Assembly (NCBI RefSeq): GCF_003957745.1
Contig: NZ_CP020373.1
Coordinates: 806,001 to 870,000 of the forward strand
Origin: Shewanella khirikhana
Lineage (GTDB): Bacteria; Pseudomonadota; Gammaproteobacteria; Enterobacterales; Shewanellaceae
Direction of reading: 5' to 3'
Length of the DNA: 64,000 nt
In this document: positions 9,555 to 19,122 of the stretch, one piece after another
How the letters are laid out: each line of letters opens with the position of its first letter
Numbering within the stretch: the stretch's first letter is position 1
The notes under the pieces: model-generated
The model's input: only the letters and a program-made list of their open reading frames with translations
Told to the model about the DNA's origin: nothing
Databases searched by the model: none
Program-made: the position numbers and the translations under genes

Positions 9555-10706
9555 ATGAGCCAGTCCAAGCAACGTATATTTGCCATTGTCGCCGGAGAAC
9601 TCTCCGGCGATATTTTAGGTGCCGGTTTAATCAAGGCACTGAAGACCCGTCACCCCGACGCACGCTTTATCGGGATCGGCGGCCCGCGTATGGAAGCCCT
9701 CGGCTTCGAGTCCCTGTTTGCCATGGAAGAGCTGGCGGTGATGGGCATAGTCGAAGTGTTGTCACGGCTGCCAAGGCTGTTAAAGGTACGCTCGACGCTG
9801 GTGAAAGAGATAACTGCTCTCAAGCCAGACTGTTTTATCGGTATCGATGCCCCGGACTTTAACATAGGGCTCGAGCTGAAGCTGAAGCAAAAGGGCATTA
9901 AAACCGTACACTATGTCAGCCCCTCCGTGTGGGCCTGGCGACCAAAGCGCATCTTCAAAATCGCCAAAGCCACCAATATGGTGCTGTCCTTGCTGCCGTT
10001 TGAAAAAGCCTTCTACGACCAGCATCAGGTGCCCTGTACTTTCGTGGGGCATACCCTGGCCGATGATATTCCGCTGGAGCTCAGTAAAACGGAAGCCCGT
10101 GAAACCCTGGGGCTGGATAAGGACGCCGAGTATCTGGCAATACTGCCAGGCAGCCGTGGTGGTGAGCTCAAGATGCTCAGCGAACCCTTTATCAAGGCCG
10201 CTGTTGCCATCAAAGAAGCGCTGCCCGATGTCCGCTTTATCACCCCGTTGGTCAATGAAAAGCGCCGTGAGCAGTTTCTTGCGGCCCTTGAGGCCCATGC
10301 CCCAGAACTGGAAATTCAGCTCTTCGACGGCCATAGCCGTGAGCTGATGGCAGCCAGCGACGGCATCTTGCTGGCGTCAGGCACCGCGACCCTCGAAGCC
10401 ATGTTGGTGAAGCGTCCTATGGTGGTGGCCTACCGGGTGGCGCCGCTGACCTACAGCATTGCCAGCCGGATGATGCTGATTAAACGCTATTCGCTGCCTA
10501 ACTTGCTTTCCGGCAAGGATCTGGTGCCTGAGCTGATTCAGGAAGATTGCACCCCCGAGAAGATTGCCGATGCGGTTATCAAGATGATGAACAGCGATAA
10601 CAGGGCGCTTATCGGCGAATTCACCGCCTTGCACCACAGCCTGCGTCAAAACGCCAGCGAACGCGCAGCCGATGCGGTGGATGCGCTGATTGGCAGTTCG
10701 GTTTGA
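9555..10706 (+). CDS. lpxB: Lipid-A-disaccharide synthase
   Basis: This GT-B fold membrane-associated glycosyltransferase (family GT19) condenses UDP-2,3-diacylglucosamine with lipid X to form the beta-1,6 disaccharide of lipid A. The protein has 383 residues. Visible family features are the N-terminal AGELSGDILGAGLI, GIDAPDFN, the VSPSVWAWRPKRI segment, LPGSRGGE and the C-terminal SGTATLEAML donor-binding stretch. The ATG at 9555 is preceded by GACAGGAA. It follows lpxA after 34 nt and precedes rnhB by 26 nt. Confidence 0.97.
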   Translation: MSQSKQRIFAIVAGELSGDILGAGLIKALKTRHPDARFIGIGGPRMEALGFESLFAMEELAVMGIVEVLSRLPRLLKVRSTLVKEITALKPDCFIGIDAPDFNIGLELKLKQKGIKTVHYVSPSVWAWRPKRIFKIAKATNMVLSLLPFEKAFYDQHQVPCTFVGHTLADDIPLELSKTEARETLGLDKDAEYLAILPGSRGGELKMLSEPFIKAAVAIKEALPDVRFITPLVNEKRREQFLAALEAHAPELEIQLFDGHSRELMAASDGILLASGTATLEAMLVKRPMVVAYRVAPLTYSIASRMMLIKRYSLPNLLSGKDLVPELIQEDCTPEKIADAVIKMMNSDNRALIGEFTALHHSLRQNASERAADAVDALIGSSV

Positions 10707-10732
10707 TTAGCTATTCGGTTTAAGGAGCGACG

Positions 10733-11371
10733 ATGGCGGTATATAAAAACCTGACAGCCGAGGCTGCGGCGGCGCTGGAAGCCGAGACCCAGTTTGGTCT
10801 GGTGGCCGGGGTCGATGAAGTGGGCCGTGGGCCACTGGTTGGCGATGTGGTGACGGCTGCGGTTATTCTGGACCCAGCCAACCCCATTGCCGGGCTGAAT
10901 GACTCCAAAAAGCTGAGTGAGAAAAAACGCGAAGCCCTTTACCCTGAGATCATGGCAAAGGCGCTTGCGGTGTCCATCGGCCGCGCCAGTCCGCGGGAAA
11001 TCGATGAGCTCAATATCCTCCACGCGACCATGCTGGCAATGCAGCGTGCCGTGGCCGGTCTTGCCATCAAGCCCGGCAGGGTGTTGGTTGACGGTAACCG
11101 CACCCCGGACTTTGGCGTTCAGGCCGATGCGGTTGTGAAGGGCGATGGTCTCATCGCAGCCATCAGCGCTGCCTCCGTGGTTGCCAAGATAACCCGTGAC
11201 CGTGAGATGGCGCAGCTTGATGCCAAACATCCACAGTTCGGATTTGCTGCCCACAAGGGTTATCCCACCAAGGCGCACTTCGAGGCGCTCGATGCCCACG
11301 GCGTATTGCCCGAACACAGACGCAGCTTTCGCCCGGTGCGCGAGTGGCTTGAAGCCAACGGCGGCGACTGA
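10733..11371 (+). CDS. rnhB: Ribonuclease HII
   Basis: RNase HII cleaves RNA in RNA-DNA hybrids and starts ribonucleotide excision by nicking 5' of single ribonucleotides. The protein has 212 residues. Catalytic acidic residues Asp28 and Glu29 lie in GVDEVGRGPLVGDVV, and the conserved ASVVAKITRDREM and HKGYPTKAH blocks are present. A good AAGGAG precedes the ATG. This is the last gene of the envelope cluster and is followed at once by a strong terminator. In many relatives dnaE comes next; here three extra genes intervene. Confidence 0.96.
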   Translation: MAVYKNLTAEAAAALEAETQFGLVAGVDEVGRGPLVGDVVTAAVILDPANPIAGLNDSKKLSEKKREALYPEIMAKALAVSIGRASPREIDELNILHATMLAMQRAVAGLAIKPGRVLVDGNRTPDFGVQADAVVKGDGLIAAISAASVVAKITRDREMAQLDAKHPQFGFAAHKGYPTKAHFEALDAHGVLPEHRRSFRPVREWLEANGGD

Positions 11372-11400
11372 TTGGCATAACCGGGAATACTGAAAATACA

Positions 11401-11430
11401 AATAAAGGCAGCTCAGGCTGCCTTTATTTT
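11401..11430. terminator. Rho-independent terminator after rnhB
   Basis: A perfect 12-bp stem AATAAAGGCAGC / GCTGCCTTTATT encloses the loop TCAG and is followed by TTTT. It ends the uppS-rnhB transcript 30 nt after the rnhB stop. The symmetric A/T flanks mean it could work in both directions. Confidence 0.9.
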
Positions 11431-11974
11431 TACGTGCCCAGCCAGTTTCTTTTTCCCAGCCAGTTCCTGTTCCCTGGCAGCTTTTTTGCACCTGCTTTTC
11501 AGTATTCAGCTTGTTGCCGATATTTGCTGCCTCCTGATTGCAGGGCGGATATTTGGTCGTCAGTATTGGGATTAAATAGATGATATCGACACTGATAAAT
11601 TAAGCGGCGGCCATCCTGTTTGCTGGCGACTTTTTAATCTTGCTTCAAACGGCACATCTCTTTAGAGTAGTCATTCAGAAATTTAAGGAAGAGCGCCAAT
11701 AAGGAAATTCATTGTGGCAGGTAGGTCCCTTTCTCGCCTCAGTCGTTTCTTATCTCTTGTTGTCGATACTTCGTATATTCAGCAGGGCTTTATTGCAAAG
11801 ATAAGGTTAACCGATTGTCTTTAAGGATAATTTTTCACTTAATCTACGGGATGCTTGTTTGCCTTGCACCTGCCAGTGCTCGTGCAGCTTTAGCCCAAGC
11901 AATCTGAGCCCAAGCTCAGCCACTGCCGAAACCGCAGTGTTATTTTGATGATTATTTAGCAGAACGGAATCGCT
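11431..11974. other. 544-nt intergenic region between rnhB terminator and ankyrin gene
   Basis: I see no credible ORF, RNA gene or strong repeat here. It is more AT-rich than its surroundings and must contain the promoter of the ankyrin-repeat gene, but I cannot point to a convincing -35/-10 pair. Its length and composition fit the boundary of inserted accessory DNA. Confidence 0.5.
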
Positions 11975-14800
11975 ATGTCAGAAAGCCATTATCGCTACAG
12001 ATTCTTTTTCCCCACTAATCGGCAAGCCCATGCAGTACGGGCTCGCATTGCGGATTTGAATGATTATGAAGCCGTGGCCAAACAGTTGGGTTTTTTATCC
12101 TGTTTGGAGGAAAGAGAATATCTGGACGCTGTCACCCTGAGCTCTGAATATTGTGAACTTGCGATTTCTGCCAGTGCCTCTTCCGATTTGAATCACAGAC
12201 TAATTCGAGCCTCCAAAGAAATTGGCAGCGAATTTTGTATTGTCGATATGTTTAATAGCCAGGTGGGCGAATCGGACCGGCTTTATTTACTGCGTGGTCA
12301 GGAGGTAGATGCCGGCACCCGTGAGGAGCTTATCCAGCGATATGAGCCCTTGTTACCTGCCGCGACTGCAGCGGAAACCGGTGACACTGAGGCGCTTGGC
12401 GCGCTGCTTAACAGCGGCCTGAATGCTTCACTGCGGTTTGACGAGCGCAGCCTGCTCGAAATTGCCATGGAGAACCGCCAGAGTGAGGCATTTAAGCTGC
12501 TACTGGCGCATGGCGCCGATGCCAATGCGGCCGCCAGCAGTGGTGAGCCCCTGCTGCTGTACGCCGCCAAACAGCTCGAGCCGGGTGATAGCCTGTTTGC
12601 CCTGCTGCTGGTAAAACATGGCGCCGACATTTCTGCCATCGACAAAAGTGGTGGCTCAGTGCTTTGGTATATGGGGCGACTTAACCGTGAGCTGCATCAG
12701 CTGCTTGCCAGGCGCGGCGCTGTGCTCAGTCGTCCAGACAGTGTTTATCTGCACCAGGCTCCCGTCGATGCACTGGCAATCGCCTGCGAGTATTTTGATA
12801 AAGCCAATATCGTCAGTTTCTTCAAACAGGCCGTTACACATCGTGAAAGCTGGCTGGATATCGCCATCAATGCGCTGCGATACGATGTGCCTGGGTTAGT
12901 CACTACCCTGATTAAAAACGGTTTTTTGGCGGGTGAAGTCGAGCCCAATACCTTTGCCAATTTGTTTGATGCGGCCTTATCGGCGCCAACCGGCCAGAGC
13001 TTCTTGTTTGTGTTTAATCTTGCCCGTGAAAAAGGACACGACTGCGGCACAGAGGCCGAAAACTACCTTTACCAACTGGCGGATAAACCCGCCGCTGCTG
13101 CCGCCATCGATGTGCTGCTCGGCCATTATCCCGATGCGGTCACCGCTTCTGAGCTTGGCTGTGCCATCTACGCTCGCAAGGCCGATAACCTCGCAGCCAT
13201 GTTAAAGCACAAGGCGCCGTTCGATGCATTTGCCGCTGACTATGAATGCAGCATTCTGGCGTATTATCTGGATGATCTCGATGTAGCCTGCACCCGGGCA
13301 CTGCTAGATGCTGGGCTGGATCTTGCAGCAGATGAAGATGGCGAAACCCTGCTCGAATACTGTCTGAACCGCAGTGATTGCTCAACGCCGGTCAAGCGTC
13401 TGTTGGCTGGTTATGCCAAAGACTTGCCGGTAGAAAAGCGGCTGTCTATCTATATGACCAGCGGTGACTATGGGGCGTTCAAGCGTGCCTGGCCAGAGTT
13501 CAAAGTAAATGGCGACCCGGCGACGCTGCTGCTGGCAGCTGCAAGGGGAGGTCCTGAGTTTGTTCGCTTTTTACTGGGCCAGATCACTGAGCTTGCCGCG
13601 AAAACTGAACTGCTGAATTCGGCGCTGGGGCAGGCTCTCCTTGCCGGAGAGGCCGAGAGTGCCGCGCTGTTATTGGCCGCTGGCGCCGATGCCAACGCCT
13701 TGCTCACCGCATCGGTCAATTCCACAGGCCAGGCGGCCGCGGTTGCGGACGATGAACACGAAGCAGAGCATGACGATGAGGATGAAGATGACGAAGAGGA
13801 GGAAGCTGAGGGCAGCGCCGCACTGCTTCGCCTGTTCGGCTTTGAGGATTCAGCAGCGGACGCCTTGCTCAAACAGCGCGACCAGGCACAAAAACTGGCA
13901 GCAGATGCCAGCTGTTTAATGTACTGCGCCAGCCAGGGCGAGCTGAGCCTCTGCCGGCTGTTAATCAAACACGGCGCGGCTATCTGGCAGCGGGATGCCG
14001 GCAAAAAGGATGCGCTCATGTATGCCATTGTGCAGGGGCAGAATACCTGCGCTGATTTCTTCATTGGTCAACCAGATTTTGCAGCGCAGGGCGAAGACGC
14101 TCACGGCCGCTATCTGTATTTTGCCGCTCTGGTGTCGAATGTCTACGCCATTAAGGCCCTGCTAAAGGCCGGTGTGAGCGCTGATGCTGAGCACCCTGAC
14201 GAAGACACCATGCCCTTGTTGCTGGCAACCATTGGCAGTGGAGATGCCGGTAATACCGCCGCCATGGATGCGCTGCTGGCGGCCAATGCGCACACAGGCT
14301 TTGTTGATAAAGACGGTAAAACGCCGCTTATCCATGCCTGTATGGCTGCGGATCAGCCCGCAATCAAGGCGTTGTTGGCGGTAGGGGGCTTTCCCTCTCA
14401 CGTCGATATGGAAGGCAACTGCGCCTTTGATTATTTCAGCGCCCATAGCATTGAGGCAGAACAGTTTTCCCTTGATGAGTTAAAACCCCGGCAAAAGTTC
14501 ATTGGCATCAAAAAGTGGCTGATTCGCAGCCGTCCACTGCTGATTAAAGTGATTATCCCTGCGTACCTGGTGTTCTCTATTGTGGCGATATTCAGCGAAA
14601 CTCTGGCGACCTGGGGGCTGTCCCTAGTTGCTGCGCTGCTGCTGTTCAAGCTGGTACGCGGTTTAATGGCGGCCAGAAAGACACAAGAGGCGCAGCCTAA
14701 AGGGCTTGAGCTCGCGCTATCCGCTATTACCAAGACGGTTGCTCACAACGAAAAGAAGCAGGCTAAAAATCAAGCCATTATCAATTCATGGAATGACTGA
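11975..14800 (+). CDS. Large ankyrin-repeat membrane protein of unknown function
   Basis: The 941-residue protein has no function I recognise. Residues 1-120 form a non-repetitive domain beginning YRYRFFFPTNRQAHAVR. From about 125 to 830 there are degenerate ankyrin repeats, recognisable as AAETGDTEALGALLNSGLN, LLLAHGADANA, LLLVKHGADIS, LLIKHGAAIW and TPLIHACMAADQPAIKALL. A strongly acidic linker of Asp and Glu lies near residues 595-615. Two hydrophobic segments near 855-905 suggest membrane anchoring close to the C terminus. Ankyrin repeats bind proteins, so a scaffold or receptor role is plausible but unproven. The gene and the next membrane-protein gene are 23 nt apart and likely cotranscribed. 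They sit between rnhB and dnaE, which are normally adjacent. Confidence 0.85.
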   Translation: MSESHYRYRFFFPTNRQAHAVRARIADLNDYEAVAKQLGFLSCLEEREYLDAVTLSSEYCELAISASASSDLNHRLIRASKEIGSEFCIVDMFNSQVGESDRLYLLRGQEVDAGTREELIQRYEPLLPAATAAETGDTEALGALLNSGLNASLRFDERSLLEIAMENRQSEAFKLLLAHGADANAAASSGEPLLLYAAKQLEPGDSLFALLLVKHGADISAIDKSGGSVLWYMGRLNRELHQLLARRGAVLSRPDSVYLHQAPVDALAIACEYFDKANIVSFFKQAVTHRESWLDIAINALRYDVPGLVTTLIKNGFLAGEVEPNTFANLFDAALSAPTGQSFLFVFNLAREKGHDCGTEAENYLYQLADKPAAAAAIDVLLGHYPDAVTASELGCAIYARKADNLAAMLKHKAPFDAFAADYECSILAYYLDDLDVACTRALLDAGLDLAADEDGETLLEYCLNRSDCSTPVKRLLAGYAKDLPVEKRLSIYMTSGDYGAFKRAWPEFKVNGDPATLLLAAARGGPEFVRFLLGQITELAAKTELLNSALGQALLAGEAESAALLLAAGADANALLTASVNSTGQAAAVADDEHEAEHDDEDEDDEEEEAEGSAALLRLFGFEDSAADALLKQRDQAQKLAADASCLMYCASQGELSLCRLLIKHGAAIWQRDAGKKDALMYAIVQGQNTCADFFIGQPDFAAQGEDAHGRYLYFAALVSNVYAIKALLKAGVSADAEHPDEDTMPLLLATIGSGDAGNTAAMDALLAANAHTGFVDKDGKTPLIHACMAADQPAIKALLAVGGFPSHVDMEGNCAFDYFSAHSIEAEQFSLDELKPRQKFIGIKKWLIRSRPLLIKVIIPAYLVFSIVAIFSETLATWGLSLVAALLLFKLVRGLMAARKTQEAQPKGLELALSAITKTVAHNEKKQAKNQAIINSWND

Positions 14801-14823
14801 GACAGAATACTGAGGGAGAGAAC

Positions 14824-15270
14824 ATGCTTTTTGGAATGAGTTGGTGGGCATCGATTTTCGTGCTGGCGGCATTGGTTATTATCGCCTACGAAATCAAGGC
14901 GCAGACATCCCACGAAGGACTTGAGGAAGAGACCACCTCGGATTTTCTGCTGTTTGTTGGGCGGCAGCTTTATTTTGTCGCCCTGATGTTGCTTGCGGTG
15001 TTGAGCTACCAGGACAGCAGTCATCCTTTGGTGTACTGGCCCCTTGTTATCGCAGCTCTTTGTACCTTGCCGGTTGGTATTGGGTTTACCCTGGAGCAGG
15101 TGATCCAATTCGTTAAAAATCCCAAGGGGAAAGATGAGGACGATGGCGAGGAAACCGGCTTATTGTTTAACACCCTGGGTCATCTGATCCCCATTAGCTT
15201 TTATGTGGTTGGTATCAAACTGGCGCTTTCGGCGACCGAGCCCCTGTGGCGCCCATATGTGCCCGCATAA
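14824..15270 (+). CDS. Small polytopic membrane protein, unknown
   Basis: The 148-residue protein has about four hydrophobic segments (roughly residues 5-22, 43-60, 70-88 and 122-140). They are separated by an acidic cytoplasmic-looking loop (HEGLEEETTSD) and a charged loop (PKGKDEDDGEE). The start ATG has GAGGGAGA just upstream. I recognise no family. It follows the ankyrin gene by 23 nt on the same strand, so the two may form a membrane complex; this is inference from spacing only. Confidence 0.75.
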   Translation: MLFGMSWWASIFVLAALVIIAYEIKAQTSHEGLEEETTSDFLLFVGRQLYFVALMLLAVLSYQDSSHPLVYWPLVIAALCTLPVGIGFTLEQVIQFVKNPKGKDEDDGEETGLLFNTLGHLIPISFYVVGIKLALSATEPLWRPYVPA

Positions 15271-15287
15271 AGAGTTTGGGCTAGCCG

Positions 15288-15509
15288 ATGCCGGTTAAAC
15301 CGTTTCATATCAGCCGCATTCATACTGACGCCGGGATTTTCCGCTTGAGCGGTGAAATGGACACAAGTGCACCTGAGCACATTTGTGTCAGCGAAGCCGA
15401 TTTTATGAGTACCGATGGCTGGCGCGCGTTGGATTTGCACTCCGACGCTGCCAAAGCGCTGCTGGCGCGAATAATGCCTTTGCTTGTGGCTCATCTCAGG
15501 GCGACCTGA
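15288..15509 (+). CDS. Small hypothetical protein (73 aa)
   Basis: A short ORF begins 18 nt after the preceding gene and ends 30 nt before a terminator, so it could be the third gene of the accessory transcript. Codon use (GCC, GAC, CTG, CGC) resembles its neighbours. The product (MPVKPFHISRIHTDAG...) shows no transmembrane segment or motif that I know. No good ribosome-binding site is seen, so it may not be translated. Confidence 0.5.
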   Translation: MPVKPFHISRIHTDAGIFRLSGEMDTSAPEHICVSEADFMSTDGWRALDLHSDAAKALLARIMPLLVAHLRAT

Positions 15510-15541
15510 GCGCCGGCGCAGCCCTTGTGTAAACTGTGCAA

Positions 15542-15566
15542 AAACGCCGCTTCTCAGGCGGCGTTT
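15542..15566. terminator. Terminator between accessory genes and dnaE
   Basis: A perfect 9-bp stem AAACGCCGC / GCGGCGTTT with a 7-nt loop. It separates transcription of the ankyrin-containing block from dnaE, which implies that dnaE has its own promoter in the next 80 nt. Confidence 0.75.
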
Positions 15567-15648
15567 CTCAGTAAAGTCTTTCGCCCTGTCCTGCGGGCAT
15601 GTTATCTTTCTCCTTTGATTTTTCGTGCCATAAAAGCCTTCATTGCCC

Positions 15649-18600
15649 ATGTCTCAGCCCAAGTTTGTTCACCTGCGAGTGCACTCCGACTTCTCCATGA
15701 CCGATGGTCTGGCCAAGGTCAAACCCATCCTCGGCAAAGCCGAAGCCCTGGGAATGGCGGCGATTGCGCTCACCGACCAGAACAACCTCTGTGGTCTGGT
15801 AAAGTTCTATGGCACCTGCCATGAAAAGGGCATCAAACCCATTATCGGCGCCGACTTCTGGATGTTGGTGCCGGGGTTTGAAGAGGAGTTTTGTGCCATC
15901 ACAGTGATTGCGATGGACAATGAGGGCTACCAGAACCTGACCCAGCTTATCAGCCACGCCTATCTGCGTGGTCAGGTGCAGGGCAGGGTGGCTATCGATC
16001 AGGAATGGTTGCTGGAATTTAACCAAGGCATTTTGCTGCTCTCGGGCGCCAAAGAAGGCGACCTTGGCAAGGCGCTGCTTAAGGGCAATGCCCCTCAGGC
16101 CGCCAGTCTGACCGAGTTTTATCAGACGCATTTCCCCAATCGCTATTTTATTGAGCTTATCCGTACCGGCCGTGCAGACGAAGAAACCTACCTGCACATG
16201 GCGGTGAAGCACGCTGCCGAATTCGACCTGCCGGTGGTGGCCACCAACCAGGTGGTTTTTTTGAACCCGGAAGAGTTTGAGGCCCACGAAATTCGGGTGG
16301 CCATTCATGACGGCTTTACCCTGGCCGATAACCGCCGTCCCAAGAAATACAGCGACCAGCAATATCTTCGCAGCGAAGATGAGATGTGTGAGCTATTTTC
16401 CGACATCCCAGAAGCCATTGCCAATACGGTGGAAATTGCCAAGCGCTGTAACGTGACTGTGCGCCTCGGCGAGTACTTCCTGCCCAACTTCCCCACAGGC
16501 GATTTAAGTACCGAAGACTTTCTGGTAGTGCGCTCCAAAGAAGGGCTGGAAGAGCGTCTCGAGTTCTTGTTTCCTGATCCCGAGGTGAGAGCGGAGCGGC
16601 GCAAAGAGTACGATGAGCGCCTCGATATCGAACTTAAAGTAATCAACCAGATGGGCTTCCCCGGTTACTTCCTTATCGTAATGGAGTTTATCCAGTGGGG
16701 TAAGGATAACGGCATTCCCGTGGGTCCCGGACGGGGCTCGGGTGCGGGCTCTTTGGTGGCCTATGCGCTGAAAATTACCGACCTTGATCCACTGGAATTC
16801 GACCTGCTGTTCGAGCGCTTTTTGAACCCTGAACGGGTATCTATGCCCGACTTCGACGTCGACTTCTGTATGGACAGGCGCGATGAAGTGATTGATCACG
16901 TGGCCGAGCTTTACGGCCGCGAGGCGGTGTCGCAAATCATTACCTTCGGTACCATGGCCGCCAAGGCGGTGGTACGTGACGTGGGCCGGGTGCTGGGCCA
17001 CTCCTACGGCTTTGTAGACCGCATCTCCAAGATGATCCCGCCTGAGCCTGGCATGACCCTGGCCAAGGCCTTTGAGGTCGAACCCGGGCTACAGGAAGCC
17101 TATGATGCCGATGAGGAAGTGAAAGACCTTATCGACATGGCGCGCAAGCTTGAGGGCGTAACCCGTAACGCCGGTAAGCACGCCGGGGGCGTGGTAATCG
17201 CGCCCACCAAGATCACCGACTTCTCACCGCTTTATTGCGACGCCGAGGGTAAAAACCCGGTTACCCAGTTCGATAAGAACGATGTGGAATACGCAGGTCT
17301 GGTGAAGTTCGACTTCCTCGGTCTTCGAACCCTGACCATTATCGACTGGGCCCTTGGGATGATAAACCCGAGGCTTGCCAAAATGGGCAAGGACCCGGTG
17401 GACATTGCCGCCATTCCGCTGGTGGACTCAAAATCCTTCGCCATGCTCAAGCGCTACGAAACCACGGCGGTGTTCCAGCTTGAATCCCGCGGTATGAAGG
17501 ACCTTATCAAGCGCCTGCAGCCTGACTGCTTTGAAGACATGATTGCACTGGTGGCCCTGTTCCGTCCGGGGCCGCTGCAGTCGGGCATGGTGGATAACTT
17601 TATCGACCGTAAGCACGGCCGCGAGGAGATTTCCTACCCCGACGCCACCTGGCAGCACGAGTGCCTGAAACCGATTCTGGAACCCACCTACGGCATCATC
17701 CTGTATCAGGAGCAGGTGATGCAGATTGCCCAGACACTCTCCGGCTATACCCTCGGCGGCGCCGACATGCTGCGCCGCGCCATGGGTAAGAAAAAGCCCG
17801 AAGAGATGGCCAAGCAGCGGGCTGTGTTCCAGAAAGGGGCCGAAGACAATAACGTCGATGGCGAACTCGCCATGAAAATCTTCGACCTGGTGGAAAAGTT
17901 CGCCGGTTACGGTTTTAACAAGTCGCACTCGGCCGCCTATGCACTGGTGTCGTATCAGACTCTGTGGCTCAAGGCTCACTATCCGTCTGAGTTTATGGCG
18001 GCGGTTATGTCGGCGGATATGGACAACACCGACAAGATTGTAACCCTGGTCGATGAGTGTGAGCGCATGGGGCTTAAGATCATCCCGCCGGATGTGAACA
18101 AGGGTCTGTTTAAGTTCACCGTGGACGAGGATCTCAACATCGTTTACGGCATCGGCGCCATCAAGGGCGTGGGTGAGGGACCGGTTGAGGCGATTCTTGA
18201 AGCCCGTAAAGACGGCCCCTTCAAAGACTTGTTCGACTTCTGCGCCCGCATCGATTTGAAAAAGCTAAACCGCCGGGTGATTGAAAAACTGATTTGTTCC
18301 GGCGCGCTGGATAGCCTGGGGCCACACCGCGCCTCCATGATGGCAACTCTGCCCGAGGCGATGCAGGCGGCGGATCAGCACGCCAAGGCCCAGGCCACCG
18401 GCCAGCACGATATGTTTGGTCTCTTGAACGACCATCAGGAAGATGCAAAACAGCAGTTTGTGGAGTGTATGCCCTGGCCGGATAAAGTCTGGCTCGAGGG
18501 CGAGCGTGAGACCCTGGGGCTGTATCTTACCGGTCACCCCATCAATCAGTATCTGAAGGAGCTGAAAAACTACACCTCCGGGCGCCTGAAAGATATTCAC

Positions 18601-19122
18601 CCCACCGACAGAGGCAAGACAGTCAAGGCCGCAGGCCTGGTGGTGGCAAGCCGGGTGATGCTCACCAAGCGTGGCTCCAAGATGGGCCTGCTGACTTTGG
18701 ATGACAAGAGCGCCCGCCTCGAAGTGATGCTCTTTACTGAAGCGTTCGAGAAGTTTGGTCATCTCTTGGAAAAAGACCGCATTCTTATCTGCGAAGGGGA
18801 AGTGAGCTTCGATGACTTCTCCGGCGGCAATCGCATGACCGCCCGCAACATTATCGATATCAGTGAGGCCCGCAGCCATTTTGCCAAGGCGCTGCAGGTG
18901 GATATCCTGTCGAGCCAGTGTCCGGAAGCCGTGATGGATGCTTTCTTCGAGGCCCTCAGTCCCTGGAAAGGTGGCGCCGTGCCGCTGGTGGTGAATCTTC
19001 AGCGTGATGATGCCAGTGGTCGCCTGCAGCTTGGTGATGAGTGGCGGGTGAACCCCACCGATGAGCTGGTACTGGCGCTGCAAACCCTGCTGGGGCCGGA
19101 TAAGGTCAGGATTGATTTCTGA
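15649..19122 (+). CDS. dnaE: DNA polymerase III alpha subunit
   Basis: This is the catalytic subunit of the replicative polymerase. The protein has 1157 residues (E. coli 1160). It begins with a PHP domain (HLRVHSDFSMTDG), followed by the C-family polymerase core with the catalytic pair Asp401 and Asp403 in MPDFDVDFC, the same numbering as in E. coli. Further along are the GPGRGSGAGS block, a helix-hairpin-helix region, an OB fold (VKAAGLVVASRVMLTKRGSKM) and the tau-binding C terminus. I chose the ATG at 15649; an in-frame TTG two codons earlier is less likely. The stop overlaps the tilS start by 1 nt. Confidence 0.98.
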   Translation: MSQPKFVHLRVHSDFSMTDGLAKVKPILGKAEALGMAAIALTDQNNLCGLVKFYGTCHEKGIKPIIGADFWMLVPGFEEEFCAITVIAMDNEGYQNLTQLISHAYLRGQVQGRVAIDQEWLLEFNQGILLLSGAKEGDLGKALLKGNAPQAASLTEFYQTHFPNRYFIELIRTGRADEETYLHMAVKHAAEFDLPVVATNQVVFLNPEEFEAHEIRVAIHDGFTLADNRRPKKYSDQQYLRSEDEMCELFSDIPEAIANTVEIAKRCNVTVRLGEYFLPNFPTGDLSTEDFLVVRSKEGLEERLEFLFPDPEVRAERRKEYDERLDIELKVINQMGFPGYFLIVMEFIQWGKDNGIPVGPGRGSGAGSLVAYALKITDLDPLEFDLLFERFLNPERVSMPDFDVDFCMDRRDEVIDHVAELYGREAVSQIITFGTMAAKAVVRDVGRVLGHSYGFVDRISKMIPPEPGMTLAKAFEVEPGLQEAYDADEEVKDLIDMARKLEGVTRNAGKHAGGVVIAPTKITDFSPLYCDAEGKNPVTQFDKNDVEYAGLVKFDFLGLRTLTIIDWALGMINPRLAKMGKDPVDIAAIPLVDSKSFAMLKRYETTAVFQLESRGMKDLIKRLQPDCFEDMIALVALFRPGPLQSGMVDNFIDRKHGREEISYPDATWQHECLKPILEPTYGIILYQEQVMQIAQTLSGYTLGGADMLRRAMGKKKPEEMAKQRAVFQKGAEDNNVDGELAMKIFDLVEKFAGYGFNKSHSAAYALVSYQTLWLKAHYPSEFMAAVMSADMDNTDKIVTLVDECERMGLKIIPPDVNKGLFKFTVDEDLNIVYGIGAIKGVGEGPVEAILEARKDGPFKDLFDFCARIDLKKLNRRVIEKLICSGALDSLGPHRASMMATLPEAMQAADQHAKAQATGQHDMFGLLNDHQEDAKQQFVECMPWPDKVWLEGERETLGLYLTGHPINQYLKELKNYTSGRLKDIHPTDRGKTVKAAGLVVASRVMLTKRGSKMGLLTLDDKSARLEVMLFTEAFEKFGHLLEKDRILICEGEVSFDDFSGGNRMTARNIIDISEARSHFAKALQVDILSSQCPEAVMDAFFEALSPWKGGAVPLVVNLQRDDASGRLQLGDEWRVNPTDELVLALQTLLGPDKVRIDF

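Noticed and set aside
10646..11491. 281-codon open frame opposite rnhB
   Set aside because: It spans the rnhB terminator hairpin and covers the conserved gene in antisense.
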